Below, in pieces: positions 9,696 to 17,481 of a stretch of 64,000 nucleotides of DNA. Source of the stretch: Korobacter sp963703075. GTDB lineage: Bacteria; Acidobacteriota; Terriglobia; Terriglobales; Acidobacteriaceae. Where the stretch lies: positions 2,046,001 through 2,110,000 of the forward strand of contig OY969786.1 of assembly GCA_963703075.1 (NCBI GenBank). Direction: 5' to 3'. Below the pieces are notes generated by a model, which was not told the DNA's origin, did not search any database, and saw nothing but the letters and a program-made list of their open reading frames with translations. Position 1 is the stretch's first letter, and each line of letters starts with the position of its first letter. Both the position numbers and the translations under genes were made by a program.

Positions 9696-9709
9696 GAATA
9701 ATGTTATTC
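9696..9709. promoter_or_regulatory. second inverted repeat just upstream of the receptor -35 box
   Basis: GAATAA-TG-TTATTC is a perfect 6+6 palindrome ending three bases from the -35 box. It could be an auxiliary regulator site, or an AT-rich upstream element. Its sequence differs from the repeat at 9635-9660, so the two need not bind the same protein. Confidence 0.35.
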
Positions 9710-9941
9710 TAGCCGCCAAAATGTGACTTGAACGGTACCGGCATCTCCCCCGTCACGCCCTCCTGGCGCTAAAACGGCGATGGATAGTTGCCGAGTGCAA
9801 GGTGCCGGGCTTATCGTAGGCACAAGTTGGGACGCCTCATCAGCTTAGACATTCACGATCCGGTTCACTTCACGGGATACCGGCAAGCTGAGGAAAATCT
9901 TAGTTCGACATTTTGAATAGCGGGACCTGAAGCGCGGGGTT

Positions 9942-11027
9942 GTGGGGATGGCCGCTGAAAAGCGCAAGGCAGCACGCTCGACAGAAGAACGGCGAGTCAC
10001 GCTCAAGACGATCGCGCAAAGTCTGGGACTGACACCCGGCACCGTGTCAGCGGTTCTCAACAACTCGACGGCATCGCGGTCGATCCCGGACGCAACCAAA
10101 CAGCGCATCCTGAAAACTTCGCGTGAGATGGGGTACAGCCCGAATTATTTCGCGCGCTCGCTGCGGCTTCGCCGGGCCTACACGATCGGGGTGATCGCGG
10201 AAGAGATTGGCGATCCCTACGGCGGCATGATCATCAGCGGCGTGGAAGAGTATTTGCGAAAACACAATTACTTCTTCCTTGCGGTGAGCCACCGGCACGA
10301 CCAGGAAGTGCTGCGCAGCTACGCGAAGATGCTGATCACGCGCGGGGTGGAAGGTTTCATCACGACCGACACCTCGCTCTTGAGCGACCCGGGATTGCCG
10401 ACGGTTGCAGTTTCCGGCCACCAGCAGGTGAGCGGGGTCACCAACATCATCATCGACCATAAACTGGCGGCCCGCCTGGCTCTCACCCACCTGAAGGAAT
10501 TGGGCCATGAACGCATCGCCTTCCTGATCGGCGACCCGGCGAGCTCGGATTCGGCGGCGCGGTGGTCGTCGATCCGCGAAATGGCGGCCGAGTTGGGCAT
10601 GCGAATTTATCCGGAATTGACGGTGCAGATCGACAGCAAGGATTCCACCCCGGACCTGGGCTATCCTTTTGCGAAAGAATTACTGGCGCGCAACCAGCCA
10701 TTTACCGCGTTGTTCGCCTATAACGATCTTTCCGCGATGGGCGCCATTGGGGCGTTCCGCGAAGCCAACTTGCGGATCCCCGAAGATGTTTCAGTGGTGG
10801 GATTCGACGATATTCCGATGGCGGCCTATACCCATCCCGGGCTGACGACCGTGCGGCAACCACTGAAGCACATGGGCCAGATCGCCGCGCAAACCGTCGT
10901 CGATCAGATTGAGGGCAAAGCAGACTACATCCCAGAAATCGTAGTGAACCCCGAACTGGTGGTGCGCTCTTCGACGGCTGTCGCTTCACGTTCCGCGCAG
11001 CATGACACGAAACGCAGCCGTGCCTAA
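9942..11027 (+). CDS. LacI-family transcriptional regulator
   Basis: 361 residues. An N-terminal helix-turn-helix of LacI type (about 18-70: VTLKTIAQSLGLTPGTVSAV and hinge YSPNYFARSLR) precedes a periplasmic-binding-protein-like effector domain (YTIGVIAEEIGDPYGGMIIS, LALTHLKELGHERIAFL, FTALFAYNDLSAMGAIGAFR, DVSVVGFDDIPMAAYTHPGL). The GTG at 9942 opens the frame; an ATG six bases later is equally possible, as neither has a clear Shine-Dalgarno. It is divergent from the receptor gene and 12 bases before the cytochrome gene, with which it is probably co-transcribed. It is closely similar in layout to the second regulator at 16390. Effector unknown, probably a sugar. Confidence 0.92.
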   Translation: MGMAAEKRKAARSTEERRVTLKTIAQSLGLTPGTVSAVLNNSTASRSIPDATKQRILKTSREMGYSPNYFARSLRLRRAYTIGVIAEEIGDPYGGMIISGVEEYLRKHNYFFLAVSHRHDQEVLRSYAKMLITRGVEGFITTDTSLLSDPGLPTVAVSGHQQVSGVTNIIIDHKLAARLALTHLKELGHERIAFLIGDPASSDSAARWSSIREMAAELGMRIYPELTVQIDSKDSTPDLGYPFAKELLARNQPFTALFAYNDLSAMGAIGAFREANLRIPEDVSVVGFDDIPMAAYTHPGLTTVRQPLKHMGQIAAQTVVDQIEGKADYIPEIVVNPELVVRSSTAVASRSAQHDTKRSRA

Positions 11028-11039
11028 GGACCCATTCCG

Positions 11040-12194
11040 GTGAAGCCGTTCCGCTGGTTCCTCTTTCTGTTCTGCGCCGCTCTCGCATGCATCGACGCGC
11101 TTCCCTGCTCCGCACAGCTCTCCACTTCCGATCACCTGGCAGATCCCGGCTTCTGGCCTACGCAGAATGGCAGCGCGCGCAGCGACTTTGTCGGCGCCCA
11201 GGTATGTGCCACGTGCCACGCGGGCAAAGTAGCGTCGCAGAAAACCACCGCTATGGCGCAGACCTCCATGCATGCGGCGGACGCCGACATTCTCCACGAA
11301 CATCCGAAATTGAATTTCAGCGTTGGTAAATATCTGTACGAAATTCGCAACGCGGGAAATCAGAACCTCTACACGGTCACGAATGGCGCGCAAACGCTGA
11401 CCGCCAACCTGCTTTGGGCCTTCGGCAACGGGCGAGTTGGACAGTCGTACCTTTTCAAGAAAGACGATGGGAACTTTTACGAGGCCCGGGTCACTTACTT
11501 TGCAACTTTGAAAAACCTGCACTTCACACCGTCGCGCGAGTTGATATCGCCAAAGGACGTAGAAGAGGCGATGGACCGGCCGGTGCCGAAGTCGGAAGTG
11601 GAACGCTGCTTCGCTTGCCACAGCACGGCGTCCAGCGTGGGGTCTCACCTCGACGAGGAGAAACTGATGCTGGGGGTGAGCTGCGAGGCGTGTCATGGGC
11701 CGGGAGCAAAACACGTGGCGGCCGCGCAGGTAGCGAACATGGCGGGCACTCCCGATGCCGCCCGCGGAACCATCTTCAACGCCGCGCAATTGAATCCGGT
11801 AGATGCCGTTGATTTCTGCGGCGCCTGCCACGCGACATTCTGGGATGTGAAGCTCACTGGCGCCAAGGGCGTTTCGACCGCGAAATCACAGCCTTTCCGG
11901 CTGGAAGAGAGCAAGTGCTGGCGCAACGGCGATGCGCGACTGACCTGCACCGCATGCCATGATCCGCATGTGCCGCTGCAGACCGAAAGCTCGTCGTACG
12001 ATGGCGCGTGTCTTCAGTGCCATGCGGTTTCAGGGGTGAAGCCGACGGCCACGCAACCGGGAAAAACCTGTCCGGTCGCAGTGAAGGATTGCGCTACATG
12101 TCACATGCCGAAAGTTTACGTGCCGGAGATGCACTATGCATTCCCCGACCATCGCATCCGAGTGGTGCCGCCGGGCGAGGCTTATCCGGATTGA
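11040..12194 (+). CDS. secreted multiheme cytochrome c (seven CXXCH motifs)
   Basis: 384 residues. A signal peptide (1-25, ending PCSAQ) sends it to the periplasm. Seven heme-binding motifs are readable: CATCH (56-60), then CFACH, CEACH, CGACH, CTACH, CLQCH and CATCH at about residues 190, 216, 260, 303, 324 and 351. The long gap between the first and second resembles cytochrome c554-like and doubled-CXXCH proteins. The heme count and export predict periplasmic electron transfer; the partner is unknown. It directly follows the LacI-type gene and converges with a Tat-exported CRTAC1-like gene, an association repeated at 18.9-26.9 kb, where CRTAC1-like proteins again sit with a multiheme cytochrome. 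Confidence 0.88.
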   Translation: MKPFRWFLFLFCAALACIDALPCSAQLSTSDHLADPGFWPTQNGSARSDFVGAQVCATCHAGKVASQKTTAMAQTSMHAADADILHEHPKLNFSVGKYLYEIRNAGNQNLYTVTNGAQTLTANLLWAFGNGRVGQSYLFKKDDGNFYEARVTYFATLKNLHFTPSRELISPKDVEEAMDRPVPKSEVERCFACHSTASSVGSHLDEEKLMLGVSCEACHGPGAKHVAAAQVANMAGTPDAARGTIFNAAQLNPVDAVDFCGACHATFWDVKLTGAKGVSTAKSQPFRLEESKCWRNGDARLTCTACHDPHVPLQTESSSYDGACLQCHAVSGVKPTATQPGKTCPVAVKDCATCHMPKVYVPEMHYAFPDHRIRVVPPGEAYPD

Positions 12195-12204
12195 TGGTTC
12201 TTGC

Positions 12205-13923
12205 CTACTTCCACTTGCCGGTGCCCTCCTCGATCGTGATGTAACGATCAACCGGAAGATTGGTGAAACGTTCGACCGCTGTGCTGGGCAGCGGCCATTT
12301 GATTTCAAGCGAATCGATCTTCGTTCTTTTTCCGATGCCTAGCACAACACGTGGGTCGTGCGACGAGAGAAAGCTGCCGCCACCGACCTTCATAGTTGAG
12401 CGTTTCAGGTCGCCTGCCTGCCAGGCGATGCGGGCGCCGATGGCGTCTGGATTGCACTTGCGGCCAATGAGACGCAGGCCCAGCCAATGGTTCTGGCTGC
12501 CAACATTGTTGCGCAGCAGGATCGGCGGCTCATCATTGTTGCTGATCAGCACATCGACGGCGCCGTCATTGTTGAAGTCACCAATCGCGAGACCGCGCGC
12601 CGCAAAGGTCTTCGCGAAAACCGGTCCACTCGCGCTGCTGACATTCTTGAACGACTTGCCCTCATTGTGAAACAGCAGCAGCGGCTCTTTGTAGGTCACT
12701 TGGTGCGACAGTTGCTCGACGAGATCATCGGGAAAGCCATTCGACAGGATGAGGTCGAGGTCCCCATCGTTATCGAAGTCGAAGAACTTCAGGCCCCAGC
12801 CACTCATCCATCGCGTGTCCATGCCGATGCCGAGCGGCATAGCCAGGTCGTCGAAGCCGCCATCGTGATTGTTGCGATAGAGAGAGAAGATCTCTTCGTC
12901 GATGTTGGCGACGAAGAGATCCATCCAGCCATCCTGATCGAAGTCGGCTGAGTCGACGCCCATCCCGGAGCGAGCGCGGCCGTCGGCACTGTAGGCCACG
13001 TCGGCGGCAAGACCGACGTCTTCGAATCGATTCCCACGATTCACCAGCAGCAGGTTCGCAACCGTGTCATTGGAAACGAAGAGGTCCATGCGGCCGTCGT
13101 TATTGATATCGGTGGCAACAACGCCCCAGGCTTTGCAGAGGTGCTCGGCGATTCCGGTTTCCTTGCTGACGTCAGTGAACGTGCCGTCTCCATTGTTGTG
13201 AAACAGAGTGCTGGGACGCGGAGTGAAAATGCGCGGAATGCAGTAGTGATGGACGCCGTCCTTGTCGACGCCGCAGCTCATACTCTTGTTGAACTCAACG
13301 AAGCCGCAGACGAAAAGATCGAGGCGTCCATCGTTGTCGTAGTCGAACCAGACCGCGCTGGAACTCCATCCGGAAAGGCCGACCCCAGCTTTATCGGTGA
13401 CGTCGGTAAAAGTGCCGTCTCCATTGTTGTGGTAGAGGAGGTTGCGGCCGTAGCAGGTGATGTAAAGATCGGGAAAGCCGTCGCCATCGTAATCGCCCAC
13501 GGCGACGCCCATCCCGTACCCTGACCCACCGACGCCGGCTTTCTCGGTAACATCGGTGAAGGTACCGTCACGATTATTGCGGTAGAGCGCGTTGCGCAGC
13601 GCCTGTGACGGCGTATAGAAATCGCATTTGCCGCTGTTGACGAAGAAAAGATCCATCCAGCCATCGTTGTCGAAATCGAGAAACGCGCAGCCGGCCCCGC
13701 TGGTCTCGGGCAGAAATTTCTCCGCCGACTTTCCCGCGGTGTGAGTCCACGTGATGCCGCTGCGAGCGGGAGGAATTTCTTCGAAAACCGGCAGCGGGGA
13801 AGAAGAAGCAAAAAGCGGCAGTTTTCCGAGACAGGTGCTGCCGGCCAGTAGCGAAATACCTTGCAGAAAATTACGGCGCGACACGCCCTGCCAGTGAGGA
13901 TTTTGCAGTTTTCGCCGCGACAT
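12205..13923 (-). CDS. CRTAC1-like FG-GAP/ASPIC-UnbV protein with Tat signal
   Basis: About 572 residues from ATG 13923. The frame is open further upstream, but this Met gives a clean twin-arginine signal (SRRNFLQGISLLAGSTCLG) and leaves a sensible divergent gap. FG-GAP/VCBS repeats fill about 60-470 (DFDNDGWMDLFFVNSG, DYDGDGFPDLYITCYG, repeated HNNGDGTFTDVT), and an ASPIC/UnbV domain ends the protein (GGGSFLSSHDPRVVLGIG, LEIKWPLPS). Use of Tat rather than Sec distinguishes it from its paralogues at 1708 and 18897 and suggests folding, perhaps with metal, before export. It converges with the seven-heme cytochrome gene with a 10-base gap and diverges from a TPR gene. Function unproven. Confidence 0.86.
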   Translation of the reverse strand: MSRRKLQNPHWQGVSRRNFLQGISLLAGSTCLGKLPLFASSSPLPVFEEIPPARSGITWTHTAGKSAEKFLPETSGAGCAFLDFDNDGWMDLFFVNSGKCDFYTPSQALRNALYRNNRDGTFTDVTEKAGVGGSGYGMGVAVGDYDGDGFPDLYITCYGRNLLYHNNGDGTFTDVTDKAGVGLSGWSSSAVWFDYDNDGRLDLFVCGFVEFNKSMSCGVDKDGVHHYCIPRIFTPRPSTLFHNNGDGTFTDVSKETGIAEHLCKAWGVVATDINNDGRMDLFVSNDTVANLLLVNRGNRFEDVGLAADVAYSADGRARSGMGVDSADFDQDGWMDLFVANIDEEIFSLYRNNHDGGFDDLAMPLGIGMDTRWMSGWGLKFFDFDNDGDLDLILSNGFPDDLVEQLSHQVTYKEPLLLFHNEGKSFKNVSSASGPVFAKTFAARGLAIGDFNNDGAVDVLISNNDEPPILLRNNVGSQNHWLGLRLIGRKCNPDAIGARIAWQAGDLKRSTMKVGGGSFLSSHDPRVVLGIGKRTKIDSLEIKWPLPSTAVERFTNLPVDRYITIEEGTGKWK

Positions 13924-13995
13924 TCTGAGAACAATATCATGCTCGTCCCCGCCGGCAGGTTGGGTTATGCTATCCGGCAGTCCCTGCTTGTAACC

Positions 13996-15876
13996 ATGCC
14001 TTCGACCCTTCGATACCTGCGCGCATTGGTTTGTTTTATGTTTCTCGGTGTGGCCTGCGTAGGACTCGCCCAAAGCGAATCTCCCACAGATTTTGAGGCG
14101 GTTGCACGCACAGCGACCGCAGAGCGCGAGGCGGGGCACGCGCAGAATGCGATCCGTGCTTACCAGCAGGCAGTGGAATTGAAACCCGGCTGGGCGGAGG
14201 GTTGGTGGTATCTCGGATCGTTGCTGTATGACGCCAACCAGTTCGCCAAGGCGCAATCCGATTTCGCGAAAGTGGTGGAGTTGCTTCCCGCCATGGGATC
14301 GGCATGGAATTTTCTAGGACTTTGCGAGTTCGAGACGAAAGACTACGCGGCATCGCGCGCGCATCTCGAAAAAGGACAGGCCCTCGGGGCGAGCGACGAT
14401 CCGGAGATCGCACGGGTGGCGGCGTATCACCTCGCTTTGCTGCGCATCAAGGCCGGGGAGTATCAACCGGCAGTCGAACTTCTGCACGCTTCGTTTGCCG
14501 AGGCGCAGGTGCCGGACGAGATCAAGCTCGCGCTCGGCCTGGCATCGCTGCACGTCCCACTGCTGCCGTCTGAAGTTGATCCTGCGCACGACTCCCTGTT
14601 GCGCAGTGCGGGCGAGGCATCCGCGGCGAGCGCTCACGGAGACAACGATCACGCAATTGCGATCCTCAGCGAGTTGGTGAAGTCTCATCCGGCCACGCCT
14701 TTCCTTCATTCCGCGTACGGCGAAGCGCTGACGGCCGCCCATCGGCCCCAGGAAGCGCTCGAGCAGCAGAGGCTGGAGTCCGAGCTTGCCGTCAATGCGC
14801 CGGGGAAACCCGCAATCGAAGAACGAATTCGGCAGATGTACGCTGCGGGCAAAACTGCGAATGCCGGCCCTGCAGAGAGCAGCGACGCGCAATGGAAGCA
14901 GGCGATGCTGGCCTACGCGAACGGCAACTATGCGGAAGCGGCTTCTGATTTGAAGGCGTGGTTGCAGGCGAAGCCGGGGGACGGCACGGCGTGGGCGGTG
15001 CTCGGACTATCGGAGTTCGAGATGAAGGATTACGACAACGCCTTGATTCACCTGCAGCGCGGACGCGCATTACGATTCGGTGGCAGTCCGGAGGCCGTAG
15101 CGCTGGCGAACGAGCGTTTGGCCGTTCTTCTGAATCGAGCTGGACAGTTCGAAAAAGCCACGGGAGTGTTGACCTCGCGAACAGGTTCCGCAGCGTTGAA
15201 CAGCGAAGGTCAATTTGTCTTAGGCATGGCGCTGCTTCGCATGCAGATTTTTCCCGAGCAAGTCGACCCACCCATCAAGCCGGTTGTGCAGACCGCAGGG
15301 GCCACCGCCGAACTGCTGCACACCAGCCAGTACGACCAGGCGTTCGCGAACTTCGAATCGATGCTCAAGCAGGCCCCGCAACTTCCGTTTCTGCATTACG
15401 CCTATGGCACCGCGCTGATGGCGCTCAGCCGCTACGACGACACCGAGGCGCAAATGCGCGCAGAGGAACGCATCTCGCGGGCAAGTGAACTGCCTAGCCT
15501 TCGCCTCGCGTCCATTGCGATCCGCCAGCATCGGCCGGCGGATGCAATGCAATCCGCGCAGAGAGCGCTCGCGCTCGCACCACAGTCGGCGGAGGCGCAT
15601 TACCTTCTCGGTCGAGCTTGCCTGGAGTCTGGCGACGTGGAAGGCGCGATTCGCGCATTGGAAGCGGCGAGCACAATCGCGCCCAATAGCCCGGAGATCC
15701 ACTTCAACCTGGCCAAGGCTTACGCGCGCGCGAAACAACCGGAGAAGGCGGAGCAGGAGCGCACGCTCTTCGTGCGTCTCAATGAGCAGGCCGAACAGCA
15801 AAAGCACGGCACCGGCGAGGGTTCCGATGTGCAAGCCGCGGGGTCGGAGTTAGGCAGTGCAGCCGCACCGCGCTAA
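13996..15876 (+). CDS. secreted TPR protein with internal tandem duplication
   Basis: 626 residues from ATG 13996, which places a signal peptide (about 1-26, ending GVGLAQ-like sequence) at the N-terminus; the open frame extends upstream into the divergent gene and is rejected. TPR units run throughout. The protein is built from two related halves about 228 residues apart: GSAWNFLGLCEFETKDYAAS (about 101) matches GTAWAVLGLSEFEMKDYDNA (about 330), and TPFLHSAYGEALTAA (about 235) matches LPFLHYAYGTALMAL (about 463). A further TPR pair closes the C-terminus. It is a likely binding scaffold in the periplasm. Its stop codon overlaps the stop of the convergent gene at 15873. Confidence 0.82.
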   Translation: MPSTLRYLRALVCFMFLGVACVGLAQSESPTDFEAVARTATAEREAGHAQNAIRAYQQAVELKPGWAEGWWYLGSLLYDANQFAKAQSDFAKVVELLPAMGSAWNFLGLCEFETKDYAASRAHLEKGQALGASDDPEIARVAAYHLALLRIKAGEYQPAVELLHASFAEAQVPDEIKLALGLASLHVPLLPSEVDPAHDSLLRSAGEASAASAHGDNDHAIAILSELVKSHPATPFLHSAYGEALTAAHRPQEALEQQRLESELAVNAPGKPAIEERIRQMYAAGKTANAGPAESSDAQWKQAMLAYANGNYAEAASDLKAWLQAKPGDGTAWAVLGLSEFEMKDYDNALIHLQRGRALRFGGSPEAVALANERLAVLLNRAGQFEKATGVLTSRTGSAALNSEGQFVLGMALLRMQIFPEQVDPPIKPVVQTAGATAELLHTSQYDQAFANFESMLKQAPQLPFLHYAYGTALMALSRYDDTEAQMRAEERISRASELPSLRLASIAIRQHRPADAMQSAQRALALAPQSAEAHYLLGRACLESGDVEGAIRALEAASTIAPNSPEIHFNLAKAYARAKQPEKAEQERTLFVRLNEQAEQQKHGTGEGSDVQAAGSELGSAAAPR

Positions 15877-16238
15877 CCCTTGGCATGTTCCTTGATGTGT
15901 TTTGCGAGCTTTTCGATTTCCTGCGCTTTCTTCACCACGCCCAGCGACAGCACCGAATTCAGGTCGGTGGACTCGATCTGCTGCTTCAGTTCGGAAGCCA
16001 GTTGATAAAGTTTTTGAACATCAGTCCTGAGTTGCTGCTGGACTTGCGGATCGATTGCCTTCGAGCCGGGGCCAGCCATCGGGGGCCGATCAAGACCGGC
16101 GGGAGCGTGCGGATCGGGAGCATTGGGAGAAGGCAGCGGCCTTGCGGTTGGCATGTTTTGCGCCGAGAGGCGGTCGAACGCGAGTACCCCAAGCGCTCCC
16201 GCACCTGTCGTCAACCAGAACCTTCGTGTCTGCGGCAT
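15873..16238 (-). CDS. small exported protein with Tat-like signal, unknown function
   Basis: 121 residues from ATG 16238, chosen because AGGAGG lies four bases upstream; the longer open frame has no such support. The N-terminus (PQTRRFWLTTGAGALGVLAF) resembles a twin-arginine signal. The mature part has a proline-rich stretch (about 32-60) and then a charged helical region (about 62-118) rich in Lys, Glu and Gln, likely a coiled coil or helical hairpin. No catalytic motif or known family is recognised. Convergent with the TPR gene (4-base overlap) and divergent from the second LacI-type gene. Confidence 0.68.
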   Translation of the reverse strand: MPQTRRFWLTTGAGALGVLAFDRLSAQNMPTARPLPSPNAPDPHAPAGLDRPPMAGPGSKAIDPQVQQQLRTDVQKLYQLASELKQQIESTDLNSVLSLGVVKKAQEIEKLAKHIKEHAKG

Positions 16239-16330
16239 GGTACCTCCTGCGGAATTGCGTTTCGCCAACACACAGGCCGACATCTTACTCCCAGACTGGC
16301 AATTGCAAGTCACGGAGATGTGTCCACAGC

Positions 16331-16360
16331 TTGTCATTTGTGCCGAGGGGAAAAAATAAT
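16331..16360 (+). promoter_or_regulatory. sigma70-like promoter for the second LacI-type gene
   Basis: TTGTCA (16331-16336), an 18-base spacer and AATAAT (16355-16360) give a plausible -35/-10 pair, with a start near 16367, about 23 bases before ATG 16390. No Shine-Dalgarno is seen in that short leader. Confidence 0.4.
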
Positions 16361-16389
16361 AGGTAGACCGCGTTTTCGTAGCCAGTAAG

Positions 16390-17481
16390 ATGGAGATTCC
16401 TTTGACGAAGAGGAAAAATGATGGCTCTCCTGCACAGGAGCACGCTTCGCAAGGCGCGCGCGGCGAACGTGGCGTCACCATCGCGCAATTGGCTGCCCAC
16501 CTGAAGCTCACCAAGGGAACGATCTCCGCGGTGCTGAACGACTCGCCGTACGCAAGCTCCATCCCGCAGCACACCAAGGACCGCATCCTCGCCGCCGCCG
16601 CTGAGTTGAACTATCAACCGAACGTTCTTGCGCGCTACCTGCGGCAGAAACGGACTTTCAGCATCGGCGTCGTTGTGGAGGAGATTGGCGATCCGTACAG
16701 CAGCTCACTGGTCAGCGGGATTGAGTCGGTTTTGACTCGGCGGAAATACATTTTCTTGACGGTCGTGCATCGTCACGATCCGCAACTGGTGCATCAATAT
16801 TTCGAAATTCTACGGGCGCGGGGGGTGGAAGGCATCATCTCGATTGACACCAACCTAGACGTAGCCCCCATGCTGCCGGTCGTCAGCATCCCCGGATATT
16901 CGGAGTTGCCGGGGGTGCACAACATTGTTCTCGACCATCGCAAGGCGGCCCAGGTGGCGCTGGAGCACCTCGTCGGTCTGGGGCATCGCAAGATCGCGAT
17001 CTTCCGCGGACAGCAACTCAGCTCGGATTCGACAGAGCGCTGGAATTCGATCCGCGCAGTGGCGCACGAAATGGGAATTCCGATCGGCGAGGAGCTGATT
17101 GTTGAGCTGACCGGGGACCATGCGTCGCCCCAACCCGGGTTTGAGGCGATTCACCAGTTGCAAGCCCGCAATGCCAAGTTCACGGCTGTGTTTGCTTACA
17201 ACGATATGTCGGCGATCGGCGCGATCCAGGCGCTGAAGAAAAATGGATTACAGGTGCCGCAGGATGTGTCGGTGGTCGGCTTCGACGATGTGCGCGAGGC
17301 GACGTTCTATTCCCCGGCATTGACGACGGTACGGCAGCCACTGCGCAGAATGGGCGAGATCGCCGCTGAAACGGTGGTCAACCGCATTGAAGGGACCGGC
17401 GGATACCCCAGCAATATCAAGGTCGCCCCGGAGTTCGTGATTCGTCAGTCGACCGGGCCAGCGCGGCGTGGATCAGAGTGA
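16390..17481 (+). CDS. LacI-family transcriptional regulator (second copy)
   Basis: 363 residues. The LacI-type helix-turn-helix (about 22-75: VTIAQLAAHLKLTKGTISAV, hinge YQPNVLARYLRQ) is followed by the effector-binding domain (FSIGVVVEEIGDPYSSSLVS, FTAVFAYNDMSAIGAIQALK, DVSVVGFDDVREATFYSPAL, LTTVRQPLRRMGEIAAETVV). Domain by domain it parallels the regulator at 9942, including the EEIGDPY motif, so the two are paralogues that probably respond to related ligands. Recognition helices differ slightly (TPGTVSAV versus TKGTISAV). Its 3' end overlaps the convergent amidase gene by nine bases. It may control the operon at 17.5-26.9 kb, though no operator is obvious. Confidence 0.92.
   Translation: MEIPLTKRKNDGSPAQEHASQGARGERGVTIAQLAAHLKLTKGTISAVLNDSPYASSIPQHTKDRILAAAAELNYQPNVLARYLRQKRTFSIGVVVEEIGDPYSSSLVSGIESVLTRRKYIFLTVVHRHDPQLVHQYFEILRARGVEGIISIDTNLDVAPMLPVVSIPGYSELPGVHNIVLDHRKAAQVALEHLVGLGHRKIAIFRGQQLSSDSTERWNSIRAVAHEMGIPIGEELIVELTGDHASPQPGFEAIHQLQARNAKFTAVFAYNDMSAIGAIQALKKNGLQVPQDVSVVGFDDVREATFYSPALTTVRQPLRRMGEIAAETVVNRIEGTGGYPSNIKVAPEFVIRQSTGPARRGSE

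Larger units (their letters stand above)
9527..9941. promoter_or_regulatory. 415-base divergent intergenic region between receptor and LacI genes
   Basis: This is the only gap over 300 bases. It has no convincing ORF. It holds a good minus-strand promoter and two inverted repeats (separate entries), all between 9635 and 9709. I see nothing definite in 9710-9941, which should contain the LacI gene's own promoter, nor in 9527-9634, the predicted receptor 5' leader. Confidence 0.6.

Noticed and set aside
16300..16307. GCAATTGC palindrome upstream of the second LacI-type gene as an operator
   Set aside because: Only eight bases, not related to the repeats at 9635 or 9696, and chance palindromes of this size are common.
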